64,000 nucleotides of DNA from Chromatiales bacterium (ex Bugula neritina AB1) (lineage in GTDB: Bacteria; Pseudomonadota; Gammaproteobacteria; Granulosicoccales; Granulosicoccaceae). Positions 30,145 through 40,815 of the stretch are shown here, in pieces; position 1 is the stretch's first letter; each line of letters starts with the position of its first letter. A program made the position numbers and the translations under genes. The notes beneath the pieces were generated by a model that was given only the letters and a program-made list of their open reading frames with translations, was not told where the DNA came from and searched no databases. The stretch covers positions 1 to 64,000 of the forward strand of contig MDLA01000099.1 of the NCBI GenBank assembly GCA_001730015.1, in the 5' to 3' direction.

Positions 30145-30933
30145 CTACGCTGTAAACGCTTCAAGGTGGCCATCCACATTCATGACCTGCCCGGTGACTT
30201 TCCCGGCCGATGGAGAACTAAGAAACAACGCCATATCTGCGATATCTTCACCTTTTATCAGCTCCCGCATAGAGCAGGCGCGGCGGTAACTATCGAGTAT
30301 TTCTTCTTTGTCTCTTCCTGTTTGCTTAGCCTCGTCAGCAACAACGCGCAGCATGCGATCACCTTCAACAGTGCCGGGGCAAATAACGTTGGCCCGTACT
30401 CCACTTTCACCAAGCTCCATAGCTATACTTTTTGTCAGGCCGATAACAGCCCACTTGGCAGAGGAATACGCCGATCGCATTGGATAGCCATGCCAGCCTG
30501 CGGTAGAAGACATATTGACAATTGAAGGACTGGCCCCCGATTCAGCGCTGCGGCAAAGCATGGGAACAGCGCGGCGACAGCACAGAAAAGTGGCGTCCAG
30601 ATTTACCTCGATACAGCGACGCCATTCTGGCAGCTCTATTTTCTCGACAGACGCGGTCGGCCCTTTAATGCCAGCGCAGTTGATTAATGTATCGAGACCG
30701 CCAGCCCGCTGTTGCTGAGCCTCAAATACGGAGTCAACCATTGCTTCATCCGAGACATCTGCACAACTAACAGACACGTCGGGATGGTCTTGCTGCATGG
30801 CATCAATAGCAGCGCGGTCTATATCGACAATATGGACATTGGCTTTTTCACGGATAAACGCTTCGGCAATACATCGGCCAATACCACTGGCGCCCGCCGT
30901 AACAATTACACGACGGGATAGGAACAAAGTCAT
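30145..30933 (-). CDS. SDR family oxidoreductase
   Basis: RRVIVTAGASGIGRCIAEAF...NCAGIKGP...SAYSSAKWAVIGLTKSIAMELGESGVRANVICPGTV. Confidence 0.93.
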   Translation of the reverse strand: MTLFLSRRVIVTAGASGIGRCIAEAFIREKANVHIVDIDRAAIDAMQQDHPDVSVSCADVSDEAMVDSVFEAQQQRAGGLDTLINCAGIKGPTASVEKIELPEWRRCIEVNLDATFLCCRRAVPMLCRSAESGASPSIVNMSSTAGWHGYPMRSAYSSAKWAVIGLTKSIAMELGESGVRANVICPGTVEGDRMLRVVADEAKQTGRDKEEILDSYRRACSMRELIKGEDIADMALFLSSPSAGKVTGQVMNVDGHLEAFTA

Positions 30934-31028
30934 TTTATAGTGCGGCCATGTATTATTTATTCAGTTGTCCGGCTAAATTTAAGCGTATTGCACCGCAAGA
31001 CACAGTCACTCAGGCAAACCTGTCTCAG

Positions 31029-31940
31029 TTATTCTGGCCTTGCTGACGCCGCAACGCGGAGCACGGCATCCTGGTAGTTTCCACTCCCTTCATCTTTCTT
31101 ACTGAAAATGCCACGCTCACGCACCCATTGCTGAGTCGCCTCATACAGGCTTTCTGAATAAGGCTCAAAGACCAGTCGCTCTCCCGGGCCGAAACGCCTC
31201 ACATCGACCAGTGCAGCATGGCGCTCGGGCAGTTCTTCAAGATAATAATGCACGTAGTTCTGGTGCATTGTATCGATGTCGGTTTGAGCCAGACGCAACG
31301 CTTCGTAATAACGCGATACCTGGTCTTCAGTTACGCCTTCAGGCACCATCGCCGCAATCATGAAGGTGCAATCAAGTATTTTTCGATAGCCCAGCTGCTC
31401 AAGCATATAGAGCTGCGGGCCGAACACAGTCACTGCAGATGCCTGCCCACTCAGTATTTGATCGACGCGGTCGGCTGGCGTGCCGCCGAATACCAGCTTG
31501 ATCTGGCTTTCATCGAGGAACGGCTCCAGTGCCTGTATTGTTGTGTAATGACTGCCTGACTGATAACCGACATGGATTTCCGTATCGGCAAGCTCTTCAG
31601 GTTTAGTCACTTTCGAATCGGCAGGGACTAAAATAGCAGAAGGAGAGACAGAGTAGCACTCCCCCCAGAGTTTTCCGTGACTCGCCGATGCCGCCATGTT
31701 TACCGTCCAGTGGCAGGCACAGCTGATAGACGCATCACGACCCGCTTCATAAGTCTGATAGGCTCCTTGCTTATTCGACAATTGCCCGGCTTCAGCTACA
31801 AATTCAGGCGCTTGCCGGGTTAGCAGGTTATGAGCTCGCAATTCGTAGTTCTCAAGGCCCGCAGTCGCGAAATAACCTTTCTCATGCGCAACCCACTCTT
31901 GCAGTCGTCCGTGTGGATTAATCACAAACTGATCCATCAT
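31029..31940 (-). CDS. Orphan SsuA/THI5-like substrate-binding-fold protein without signal peptide
   Basis: LVPADSKVTKPEELADTEIHVGYQSGSHYTTIQALEPFLDESQIKLVFGGTPADRVDQILSGQASAVTVFGPQ; starts MMDQFVINPHGRLQEW with no hydrophobic leader; no ABC permease or ATPase nearby. Confidence 0.55.
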   Translation of the reverse strand: MMDQFVINPHGRLQEWVAHEKGYFATAGLENYELRAHNLLTRQAPEFVAEAGQLSNKQGAYQTYEAGRDASISCACHWTVNMAASASHGKLWGECYSVSPSAILVPADSKVTKPEELADTEIHVGYQSGSHYTTIQALEPFLDESQIKLVFGGTPADRVDQILSGQASAVTVFGPQLYMLEQLGYRKILDCTFMIAAMVPEGVTEDQVSRYYEALRLAQTDIDTMHQNYVHYYLEELPERHAALVDVRRFGPGERLVFEPYSESLYEATQQWVRERGIFSKKDEGSGNYQDAVLRVAASARPE

Positions 31941-32243
31941 TTTACCCTTTGCGCCTTTTTTCCGAGTAACTACAGTATACCGAGATCGCTGATTGTTCAA
32001 CTAACACAGCATCGGACCGCAATCTCAAGACCCGCCGCGGATTAATAAACACCTGGTCACACATGTTTCGCAAAGAATAGAAGCACACGACCTTACTCTA
32101 ACCAGACCCACCGCACAGGATAAAAACAAACAGCGTGCAAATAGTGGCCGGCAAAAGGAATTGCACAATATTTGCAGCCGCACGTACGGTAACGACGCAG
32201 CTCCTGAGCCGCTAAAGCCGCAAATAGATATCTGAGAAGCGCC

Positions 32244-35200
32244 TTGAAATTAAGAGTATTACTCGCAAGCATCGCGATGTTTTTTAACTCCATGGCGATT
32301 GCTGCCCCGGACTGGCTGCGCGATGGTCGAATAGGCGGCACCAGTATTAGCAGCAGCATGAATCAGAGCGAACTCATCGCACTGATTGATCAGCGGGCCA
32401 GCGAAAACGTCTCCGTTCTGGAGCTGGACAGCAGACTATCAGAGTACCTGACCGACGCTGAATTCGACGTCGAAGTGGCATTTATTGATCGCGCCGCTGA
32501 ACTCGCACACGAACGCGGGTTAAAAGCAGTTATCTATTACCCCGGCCTTGAGGTACTGACCCAGAACGGTGTCAATCTGGCATCGACAATGTACAAAGAT
32601 CACCCGGAGTGGATACAGAAAGGGATCGGCGGGGCACCAAATGTATTTTACGGGAACCAGGAAGTTTGGGTAGATCCCAATGCGGAAAGCGCATGGCTTT
32701 CGCCAAATACAGGTTACCTCGACTACTTTCTAGAACGAATAGCGAAGCTCGCCGCGACAGACGTTGACGGTGTTTGGGTTGATGTTCCGATCTACCTGGA
32801 AACCGGTGCCGGCTGGGCGGGAGCTGAACCTGAAGCCGCTGCAGATTTTACTGCCTGGACCATTGCCGAAGGGCTTAACCCTCCCAATGGCTATACGGTT
32901 CCCTCCAGTGCGGATTTCAACAGCCCGGCATTTCGTTCCTGGGTTTAAATGGCGCCATGTAAATCTGGCAAATTTCATCGAATCTGTTCGTACCACCGCT
33001 ACATCGATTAACCCTGACTTCGCGGTTATTGTTGAAAACTTCCCGATGGATTATATGGACGCCACCAAAGCCGGCCTGGACGCGACGGCTTTTGCATCAT
33101 CAGAAAATCTGGTACACGTGTGGGAAACAGACAGTGTCTCCAACACCAGGGCAATGTCGTGGTCAACCCCGGAAGATTTTCGCAATAAAATTGCCATGCT
33201 CAAGTGGGGAAAAGGCATTTCGCGTGACAATGCTTCATTAAGCTTTTCCTATGGCTACCAACCTCTGGACGCCGGTTTGTCTATGGCCGCTACAGTTGCC
33301 ACCAACAACGTTCCGTTTGAGGCCAAAACACCCGACATGATTCTAACAGTGGATGAGGCCTTTCGCACTAACTGGTTCGGCTACGTCAAGGATCACACCG
33401 AAGCCCTGCTAAGCACGCCACGCACGCCTAATGTTGGTATCTGGTACAGCGCACCCACCCGTGACTTCCAGGATTTCCCCACAGGCGGCGAATACGGCAT
33501 GTTTGCGAATACCGTTGCACCGACGACCGACCCGGACTGGTGGTCAACAGATAGCAGAGACAGCGTTGTCAGCAAGCCTCACCTCGGCGGTTACCGCGGC
33601 TTATCCGGTGCCCTGATTAACATGAACATTCCCTATAAGGTAGTTGCTGATCCAGGTGATCCAGCAACACAGATAAACGGGCTAGATATACTATTGCTGC
33701 CTAGCGTGTCTGCAATTTCCGATGCCAGCGCCGAAATTATCAGGCAATACATTGATGATGGCGGGGTGGTTCTGGCAACCGGCATTACCCCGGGCTCTAT
33801 GGACGAATTCGGAAACCCCAGAGCAAGCAATGTTTTCGCCGACCTGTTTAATTTTAATGGCGTGTCGGACCGAAGGGTTAATACTCTCGGCAGCGGCCTT
33901 GCCATCTACCGACCGGATATAATCGGTACCACTCTGTTCGGAGACGTCGGTGATCAGGTAATCGCAGATACTGCCTTTTCTGAATTAGAGCAGCTGGTCC
34001 GTATTCATGCCGATGAAGTGGTATCACTCGAAAACGGAGAAAATGTTTTTCTCGACTACGCGGCGAAGGATTCCACACTGCATCACTTGTATCTTGTTAA
34101 CTACAGCGGCCTGCAGCAACCCGTTGTCCCGGCCCCTAAAACAGTGACTGTACACTTTCGCCCGCCCTCTGGAAACCGCCTGTTGACTGCAGAAGTTTCG
34201 TCACCAGACAGCAACGGACAAAACGGTTTTTCCGAAGTTATAGATGAAGGCCACGGAGTTTATCGGTTTGATGTCACGATCGATCAATTCTCCCTGATTA
34301 ACCTGACGCTTGAGCCATTGACTCAGCCCGAGCCGCAACCTTTTGAGGGGCCGGTATTCGCAGATCCGGCACATCAGGAAGCAGCAGAATCAGGGCTGGC
34401 GTTTGTACTCGATTCCATGCGAAATGCATCATTGCCGGAACCGTACAACTTCGGTGTTCACACCAACCTGCTCGATAATACAGACGCAACCGATGTCTAT
34501 ACCAACGGCCATCACGTAACAGCAGAGCACATGGGGCTACTGTTACGAACATCTGCCTGCATGAAAAACGAGACCGCTTTTGATGAAGCGTTCCGCTATG
34601 TGAGTGAAGCGATGTTCTCACCGCTCTATCATGTTCCGAACTGGTCAATCGACAAAAACGCCCAGCGGCCATTTATAGAGTTCAATGACGACCACGAGCT
34701 TTGGCTGAATGCAAACGCACCACTGGATGACATGCGTGTGATCCGGGGCTTAATGGATGGCTATGAAAAACTCGGAAGACAGGACGCCGAAGTACTCGCC
34801 AATACCATGCTGGAAGGCGTCTATTGGACTACTGTCACCGATCGGAAAAAATCGAGTACCCTGTCTTTTCCGGATTATCCGGGCGGGCTACTCGGATTCG
34901 CCTGGGATTGGTCTGAAGTCAGTGACAGCGCTCTAACACCACCATCAGTTGCCACCGGCCAGGGCTTCCTGACGCAGGATCTAATCCCTGTAGATTATCA
35001 GGACCTCGCCACAATCGGCCACGCCGCAGAGCGTGATCATCGCTGGCGCTCCGTACTAAATTCTACTACACAGTTGCTGCTCGATTCCGAAATCAGCCAG
35101 TCCGGTCTTTTCTATAACGGTCTGGAGCAAACAGGTGCGTTTACCGGCGACTTCGAGTACCAGGGTGAAATCCAGGGCCAGCATTTAAAAACAATTCAGG

Positions 35201-38200
35201 TACTTTGGACTGCCATTCATCTGGCTCGCGTTTCAAAGTTCGACGTAACCCTTTTAAATGACACCATGCGGGCACAGGCTCTAGACGCTGCAACTCGCAG
35301 CCTGCAGTTTTTCAAAACGTTTTACAGTACAAACACCCGTGTTCCCGAATACCTGAAATTTGATGGTAGTGATGTTGACGATTGCGTAAATAACCAGCCG
35401 GCAGACTGCCTGGTCCGTGGTGAAACCAATCTGTTTTCAGGCGAAGCCCGAATTTACGCACAAATTTCACGGCTGGCCAAACTACTCGATGACGATACTT
35501 TTGCCAATTCTATAATCGATGAAAAAATCATAACCGATCGCATTAGCAATACCACCGATCCACTATACGGATTGATTGGAAAATCGACCACCGGCACTGG
35601 CGATGCAGAAGCCTGGAATATTCTGGAATCGGTTTTCTCGCTGTGCCTGAACTCGTCTCCGGATAATACAACCCCGCCAACCAACGGTAACAACAGTGTT
35701 CCTGTGGCGGTCGATGATTCAGTGCAAACTAAGGAAGCAACCCCGTTAGTACTCACAGCAAGCCAGCTACTGGCGAATGACACTGACCCGGATAGCGATA
35801 CCCTTTCTGTGGTTTCACTAGCCAGTCGTGGCAGCAACGGCGGTAGGATAATTCGAACCGGCACCACCACCTGGCAATACTTACCGGCCAACGGCTTCAG
35901 TGGTGCGGAATCGCTCGCTTACACTATCAGTGATGGCAATGGCGGGGTATCACACGCAAGCATCAACGCTACCGTTATTGCTATACCCGTAGCAACTTTC
36001 CTTGCTTCCGATATAACCGTGACCAGCGGTACTTTCGATTTTGGTACACTGCAAAGTCTAACCACTGACGACACAGACACCTACGATATCAATTCGACAA
36101 CCACAACAACGGGTACAGAAGTCACCTGGATTGCAAAGCAAACTGCTACTGAACCGGAAAAAGCCACACGATTACAGCTTACCTATTCAGGGCATTACTC
36201 GCAACCCGATGTCACCCAGACAACGTCACTCTACAATTACGCTACCAGTGTCTGGGTTGAATACGACAGCCGTATTGTCGGCGATGAAGTGGATTCAATC
36301 GTTGCACTGGATGTCACGAGCAATGCCCGCGATTTCATCGACAGCAACGGTGAAATGCAAGTTCGCATTCGCGGTGTACGCGCCAGTGGCAATTTTGCGG
36401 TATGGGCCAACTCACTGCAATGGAAAATCTCCTACGAAATCGAGGGATCTAATTCTGCACCGGTAGTCACTAACCAGGCTATTACTACTCGATCCAACAC
36501 GCCGGTTGTAGTCAGTCTGGGCGGATCAGATGCAGATGGAGACAATATTACTCTAGCAGTGGTACGAAGTCCGGCATCCGGTAGTTTATCGGGCACTATT
36601 CCAGATTTAACATACACCCCCAACAACGGGTTTACCGGAGCAGACAGTTTTACCTTCAGCGCAAATGACGGCCAGCTCGACAGTGCAGAAGCGACGGTCG
36701 CAATTACGATTACGGATGGTAACACCAGACCTGTCGTGACCAACGCGAGCTACCGGATTATACAGAACAGCGTTATCGAGATAACCTTGTCAGGCAGCGA
36801 CGCAGACACAGATGCATTGACCTATACAATTGTCAATGCGCCAACAAACGGTACGCTGTCCGGACTGCCACCGGCGATCACCTACACACCTGCGCTGGAC
36901 TTCACCGGTGACGACAGCTTTACCTTCAAAGCGAATGACGGCACCATCGACAGCGAAAACGCAACAGTCCTGATCACCACCGCGCCGACTCCCCCTGACG
37001 GCAGTATCAGCAATACCGGCAATGCACTGACGCTGGACGGCGATCTCACCGATTGGAGGAATTACACTTCATTTGGATCCGATCCCGACGATGTAAGCGG
37101 TACCGGGAATCCGCTCGACTGGCTGGAAGCCTGGCTCGCGCACGACTCAAGCCAGTTTTTTCTCGCTTACCGCAACGACGGCGATGTTTCTATCAGCTGG
37201 GGACAAACCCTCTATATCGACACGGACGGCAATCCCGCAACCGGGTACCAGCAAGGCTTACCGATCGGTGCAGATTATGTCATTCAGGGTCAGTTTATTT
37301 ACCGCTATGCCGGAGCTTCCGACGGCAGTACCTGGCTGTGGACATACATAGCCGAAATGACTGGAGCTTCTTCCGGCGGGCAATTTGAATATCGCTTTGA
37401 TAAATCAGCTCTTGGTAACCCGGCCGCGCTTCAAATTGCATTTGTCGGGTCTAATGAGGCCTACAATGGAGGCACCATAGAAGATACTTACCCCGATGGT
37501 GTTTACAATTCATCCAGTACCAGGCGATTTTTCAGCTACTCTGCACTCAGGCTGGCTAATTCGCCACCAATATCCAGCAATCAGACCACTTCAGTTATAG
37601 AAGGTCAGACAGTAGAGATTCAATTAACTGCGACAGACGCTGATTCCGACCCGGTTACCTATAGTATTATCGACCAGCCGGCTAACGGAACTCTGCAGGG
37701 TACACCACCAACACTGGCCTATACCCCTGACACCAGCTTCACTGGCCCGGATTCCTTTACTTTCCGCGCCACTGATGGCACAGCCAGCAGCGGCCTTGCA
37801 ACTGTCAGTATTATTGTGAGGTCAGCAGCGGTATCGGCTATTCCCTCTAATCCGGTAACGACCATTACACTCGATGGAAATTTACAGGAATGGGCAACAC
37901 TGCAATCATTCGATGATGATCCCGCCGATATCACCGGCAATGATAATCCCGTCGATTACCTGAGCGCCACCATGGCGCACGACCCCAGTAATTTTTATAT
38001 CGCCTACACCAACGACGGTGGCAATCTGTCAACGATGCCGGACTGGGGTTTTAATGTTTATATCGATAGCGACAATAGTACTGCAACAGGCTATAAAATC
38101 AGCAACTCACTTGGTGCAGATTACCTGCAACAGGGTGCATCACTGTACCAATATACTGGCACGGGAACTAGCTGGAGCTGGGCTGATACCGGTTTGGCAC

Positions 38201-38604
38201 AGCGCGCAACAGCTGCTTCATCAGCAGAAGTGGCAATATCACGATCCGCAATGAACAACCCCGAAACACTGAGTATTGCAATCATTGGTGACAACCTGTC
38301 ACTTGGCGGCGGTGTAGAAGATTACTACCCTGACGGCATTTATAATACCACCAGCACAGTACGATTTTTCAACTACACAACCGACGGAATGCCAAGCAGC
38401 CCCGCAACAATTGCTCCCGCATTCGGTGCAAACGCCAGCCCCGAATCGGGCCGTATAGAATTCCTGAGTAATGCCAGGCAGCCATCCCGGCACGCTGACA
38501 ATCAGATTGTTTCAGTAGGCGGCGGCAGTGCCGGCTTAACGCTTATGGCATTGTGGCTTATGGCCCTGCTCGTAAACAGAAGGCTTGCTGCCAGGCGGCG
38601 CTAG
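32244..38604 (+). CDS. Giant secreted multidomain glycoside-hydrolase-like protein, interrupted by a +1 frameshift near 32937-32952
   Basis: ORF 32244-32948 (signal peptide + TIM-barrel-like segment) continues in the frame of ORF 32764-38604 (..FRSWV / KWRHVNLANFIESVRTTATSINPDFAVIVENFPMD). The first ~58 aa of the downstream ORF are out-of-frame. Downstream: trimerisation-like, alpha-toroid-like, four Ig/cadherin-like repeats, two DG.L.(D/E)W modules, GlyGly-CTERM-like tail. Confidence 0.75.
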
Positions 38605-38714
38605 CATTTGCCAGCTCACTAATATATACGGCTGATTCATCGTAATTCGCCGGTCTTCAGGGAAAACACGTTCGATGAAATTCAGGTAACAGCCAGCCCG
38701 AATTCAGAGCTGGA

Positions 38715-39401
38715 TCAGCTCGGTAACTCATGTTGCTCGCGCCAGCATAATCGCAGCTTGTCTCCCTGCCCGGAAAAACTGGCTTCGGTATTTTCGCAGC
38801 TTTGAATTCTATCAACTCGAAAATGTCTAAAACCAGACCTCAACTGACACCAGGCAACCAGTATCAGCGCATCAATATAATAAATCATCGCTATAGGGTA
38901 CAGGGTTCGATCGGTGACATTTCCTGCCGCATCGCGGTAGTCGATCCATAGCGCTTTTTCAGCACGAATAGACTCACGCAGCTGTGCGACATCAATCTGG
39001 TGATCAGGCATCTCCGCAAACGAAGAAACCACCAGGGGAGCGGCATAGGTTTCTTCACTGCGCTGTTCCGGCAGTATTTCATAGAGTTTGTCAGCAACCC
39101 GCTGTGAAGCCGCTATCAAACCCTCATCACCAGTACGTTTTATCAAACGCAGGCCGACAATCAGTGCCTCGATTTCCTCTGCATCGAACATCAGTGGTGG
39201 TAAATCGTAGCCCGCTCGCATCAGATAGCCAATCCCCGCCTCGCCATCTATAGGTACTCCCCGGGACTGCAATACGGCGATATCCCGATATACCGTTCGA
39301 GTCGTCACTTCAAGTTTCTCAGCCAACTGCGATGCTGTCATTACACCTGTAGCGCTGCGCAGTATCTGAATGATTTCAAACAACCGGTTGGATCGACTCA
39401 A
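38715..39401 (-). CDS. YafY-type HTH/WYL transcriptional regulator
   Basis: LSRSNRLFEIIQILRSATGVMTASQLAEKLEVTTRTVYRDIAVLQSRGVPIDGEAGIGYLM; start tentatively at TTG 39401. Confidence 0.88.
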   Translation of the reverse strand: MSRSNRLFEIIQILRSATGVMTASQLAEKLEVTTRTVYRDIAVLQSRGVPIDGEAGIGYLMRAGYDLPPLMFDAEEIEALIVGLRLIKRTGDEGLIAASQRVADKLYEILPEQRSEETYAAPLVVSSFAEMPDHQIDVAQLRESIRAEKALWIDYRDAAGNVTDRTLYPIAMIYYIDALILVAWCQLRSGFRHFRVDRIQSCENTEASFSGQGDKLRLCWREQHELPS

Positions 39402-39532
39402 CGGTACCCCCGCAAGGAAATATAAGACTACTGACAATACGATGTCAGCAGCACCTCTCTATGATTCCATGGTAGCAGCTTCATTCATCGTGATGAGGCG
39501 CTCTCCTTCTGCTCACCACATCGGGTACGCTG

Positions 39533-40411
39533 TTGAAAAGAGACACACACTATCAATTAGGACTAATACTGGTTACCGTATCCGCCATTGTGTGGAGCAC
39601 TACCGGCCTGTTCACCCGCGCAATAACCCTCGACAGCTGGACGACACTCGCGTGGAGGGGATTGTACGGTGGTATCGCCATTTTTATATTGATGCTGGTG
39701 ACCACACCGCGAAAAACCAAACGCGAATTTATAGCAATGGGCTGGGTCGGTTGCTTATTCGCAACGGTATCTGCAGCCGGTATGCTGTGTTTTATTAATG
39801 CTTTTTACTACACCAGTGTCGCCCATGTGGCCATAATTTACGCCACGGTCCCGTTTGTGGCAGCCGCACTCGGCTGGGTTTTCCTGAAAGAACGCCCGGC
39901 AACAACAGCAATCTGTAGCAGTCTGGCCGCATTAGGTGGTGTAGTTATAATGGTTTGGGGCGGATCAGGCGGGGGTTGGTTCGGTGATCTGCTGGCATTC
40001 GCCATGACATTATGCCTTGCCGTAATGATGGTCCTGATACGCTACTACCCCGCCGTACCGGTGATGCCGGCTGCGTGTTTATCTGCCTTATTGAGCGGGC
40101 TTGTCAGCATGCCTATGGCAGACGCAACACTACCGGATACAAAAAACATGCTGCTGTTACTCGCTTTCGGTGTAGTGAATTCAGCCTTGGGATTAAGCCT
40201 GTTCACCTTCGGCTCGCGCCTGCTACCTACGATTGAAACTGCACTGATCGGTGCTCTGGATGCACCACTGGCACCACTGTGGGTGTGGATTTTCTATAGC
40301 GAAACCCCGGATCAGGCAACTCTCACCGGCGGCACTATTGTTTTTATTGCCGTGCTGGCGCACATAATTTTACAGGCTCGATGTCGTCAGACCCAAAACA
40401 TTCGTGGTTGA
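39533..40411 (+). CDS. DMT/EamA family transporter
   Basis: Ten-TM-like hydrophobic protein; AIVWSTTGLFTRAITLDSWTTLAWRGLYGG; VAIIYATVPFVAAALGWVFLKERP. Confidence 0.9.
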   Translation: MKRDTHYQLGLILVTVSAIVWSTTGLFTRAITLDSWTTLAWRGLYGGIAIFILMLVTTPRKTKREFIAMGWVGCLFATVSAAGMLCFINAFYYTSVAHVAIIYATVPFVAAALGWVFLKERPATTAICSSLAALGGVVIMVWGGSGGGWFGDLLAFAMTLCLAVMMVLIRYYPAVPVMPAACLSALLSGLVSMPMADATLPDTKNMLLLLAFGVVNSALGLSLFTFGSRLLPTIETALIGALDAPLAPLWVWIFYSETPDQATLTGGTIVFIAVLAHIILQARCRQTQNIRG

Positions 40412-40419
40412 TAAATCAA

Positions 40420-40484
40420 TCCCTGCTCAATCCATGGTCCACTTCCCTGGACCACATCCTTGTTGAGCTTGTACTAAGTATCGG
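40420..40484. repeat. Structured repeat, copy A
   Basis: TCCCTGCTCAATCCATGGTCCACTTCCCTGGACCACATCCTTGTTGAGCTTGTACTAAGTATCGG; inner stem TGGTCC/GGACCA, outer stem GCTCAA/TTGAGC. Confidence 0.8.
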
Positions 40485-40598
40485 ACTGATCTGCGCCAAC
40501 TGCACAGCTAAAATACCGCATTTATCAGGCAATATTACCGCCTCTGGAAGTAGACCTTAACAACCAGAAAATCAGCAGAAAATCCCCCGGGCTTTGAT

Positions 40599-40627
40599 AA
40601 AAGACCCACGTCCGATGTGAGTCTTTT
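40599..40627. terminator. Bidirectional terminator-like hairpin between convergent genes
   Basis: AAAAGAC-c-CAC-gtccgat-GTG-a-GTCTTTT. Confidence 0.65.
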
Positions 40628-40680
40628 AGTCTTAGCTCGCTTGGCACAAGCCAGGACAATACCAAAATTCCCCTATTTGC

Positions 40681-40743
40681 TCCCTGCTCTTCCATGGTCC
40701 TTCTCCCTGGACCGCTTCCCTGTAGAGCTAGGTACAGTATCGG
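40681..40743. repeat. Structured repeat, copy B
   Basis: TCCCTGCTCTTCCATGGTCCTTCTCCCTGGACCGCTTCCCTGTAGAGCTAGGTACAGTATCGG; inner stem GGTCC/GGACC, outer stem GCTCT/AGAGC. Confidence 0.8.
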
Positions 40744-40815
40744 CTCGCGGGTTGAATAATGCACGCAGGTCATTACCGGTTTCTACCGGTATTTTTACCG
40801 TTACTTTTTTTAAGA

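Noticed and set aside
32764-32940. N-terminal ~58 aa of the 1946 aa ORF as genuine coding sequence
   Set aside because: This stretch overlaps the convincing signal-peptide ORF in another frame and reads as low-complexity nonsense; the true protein joins the two ORFs through a +1 shift.
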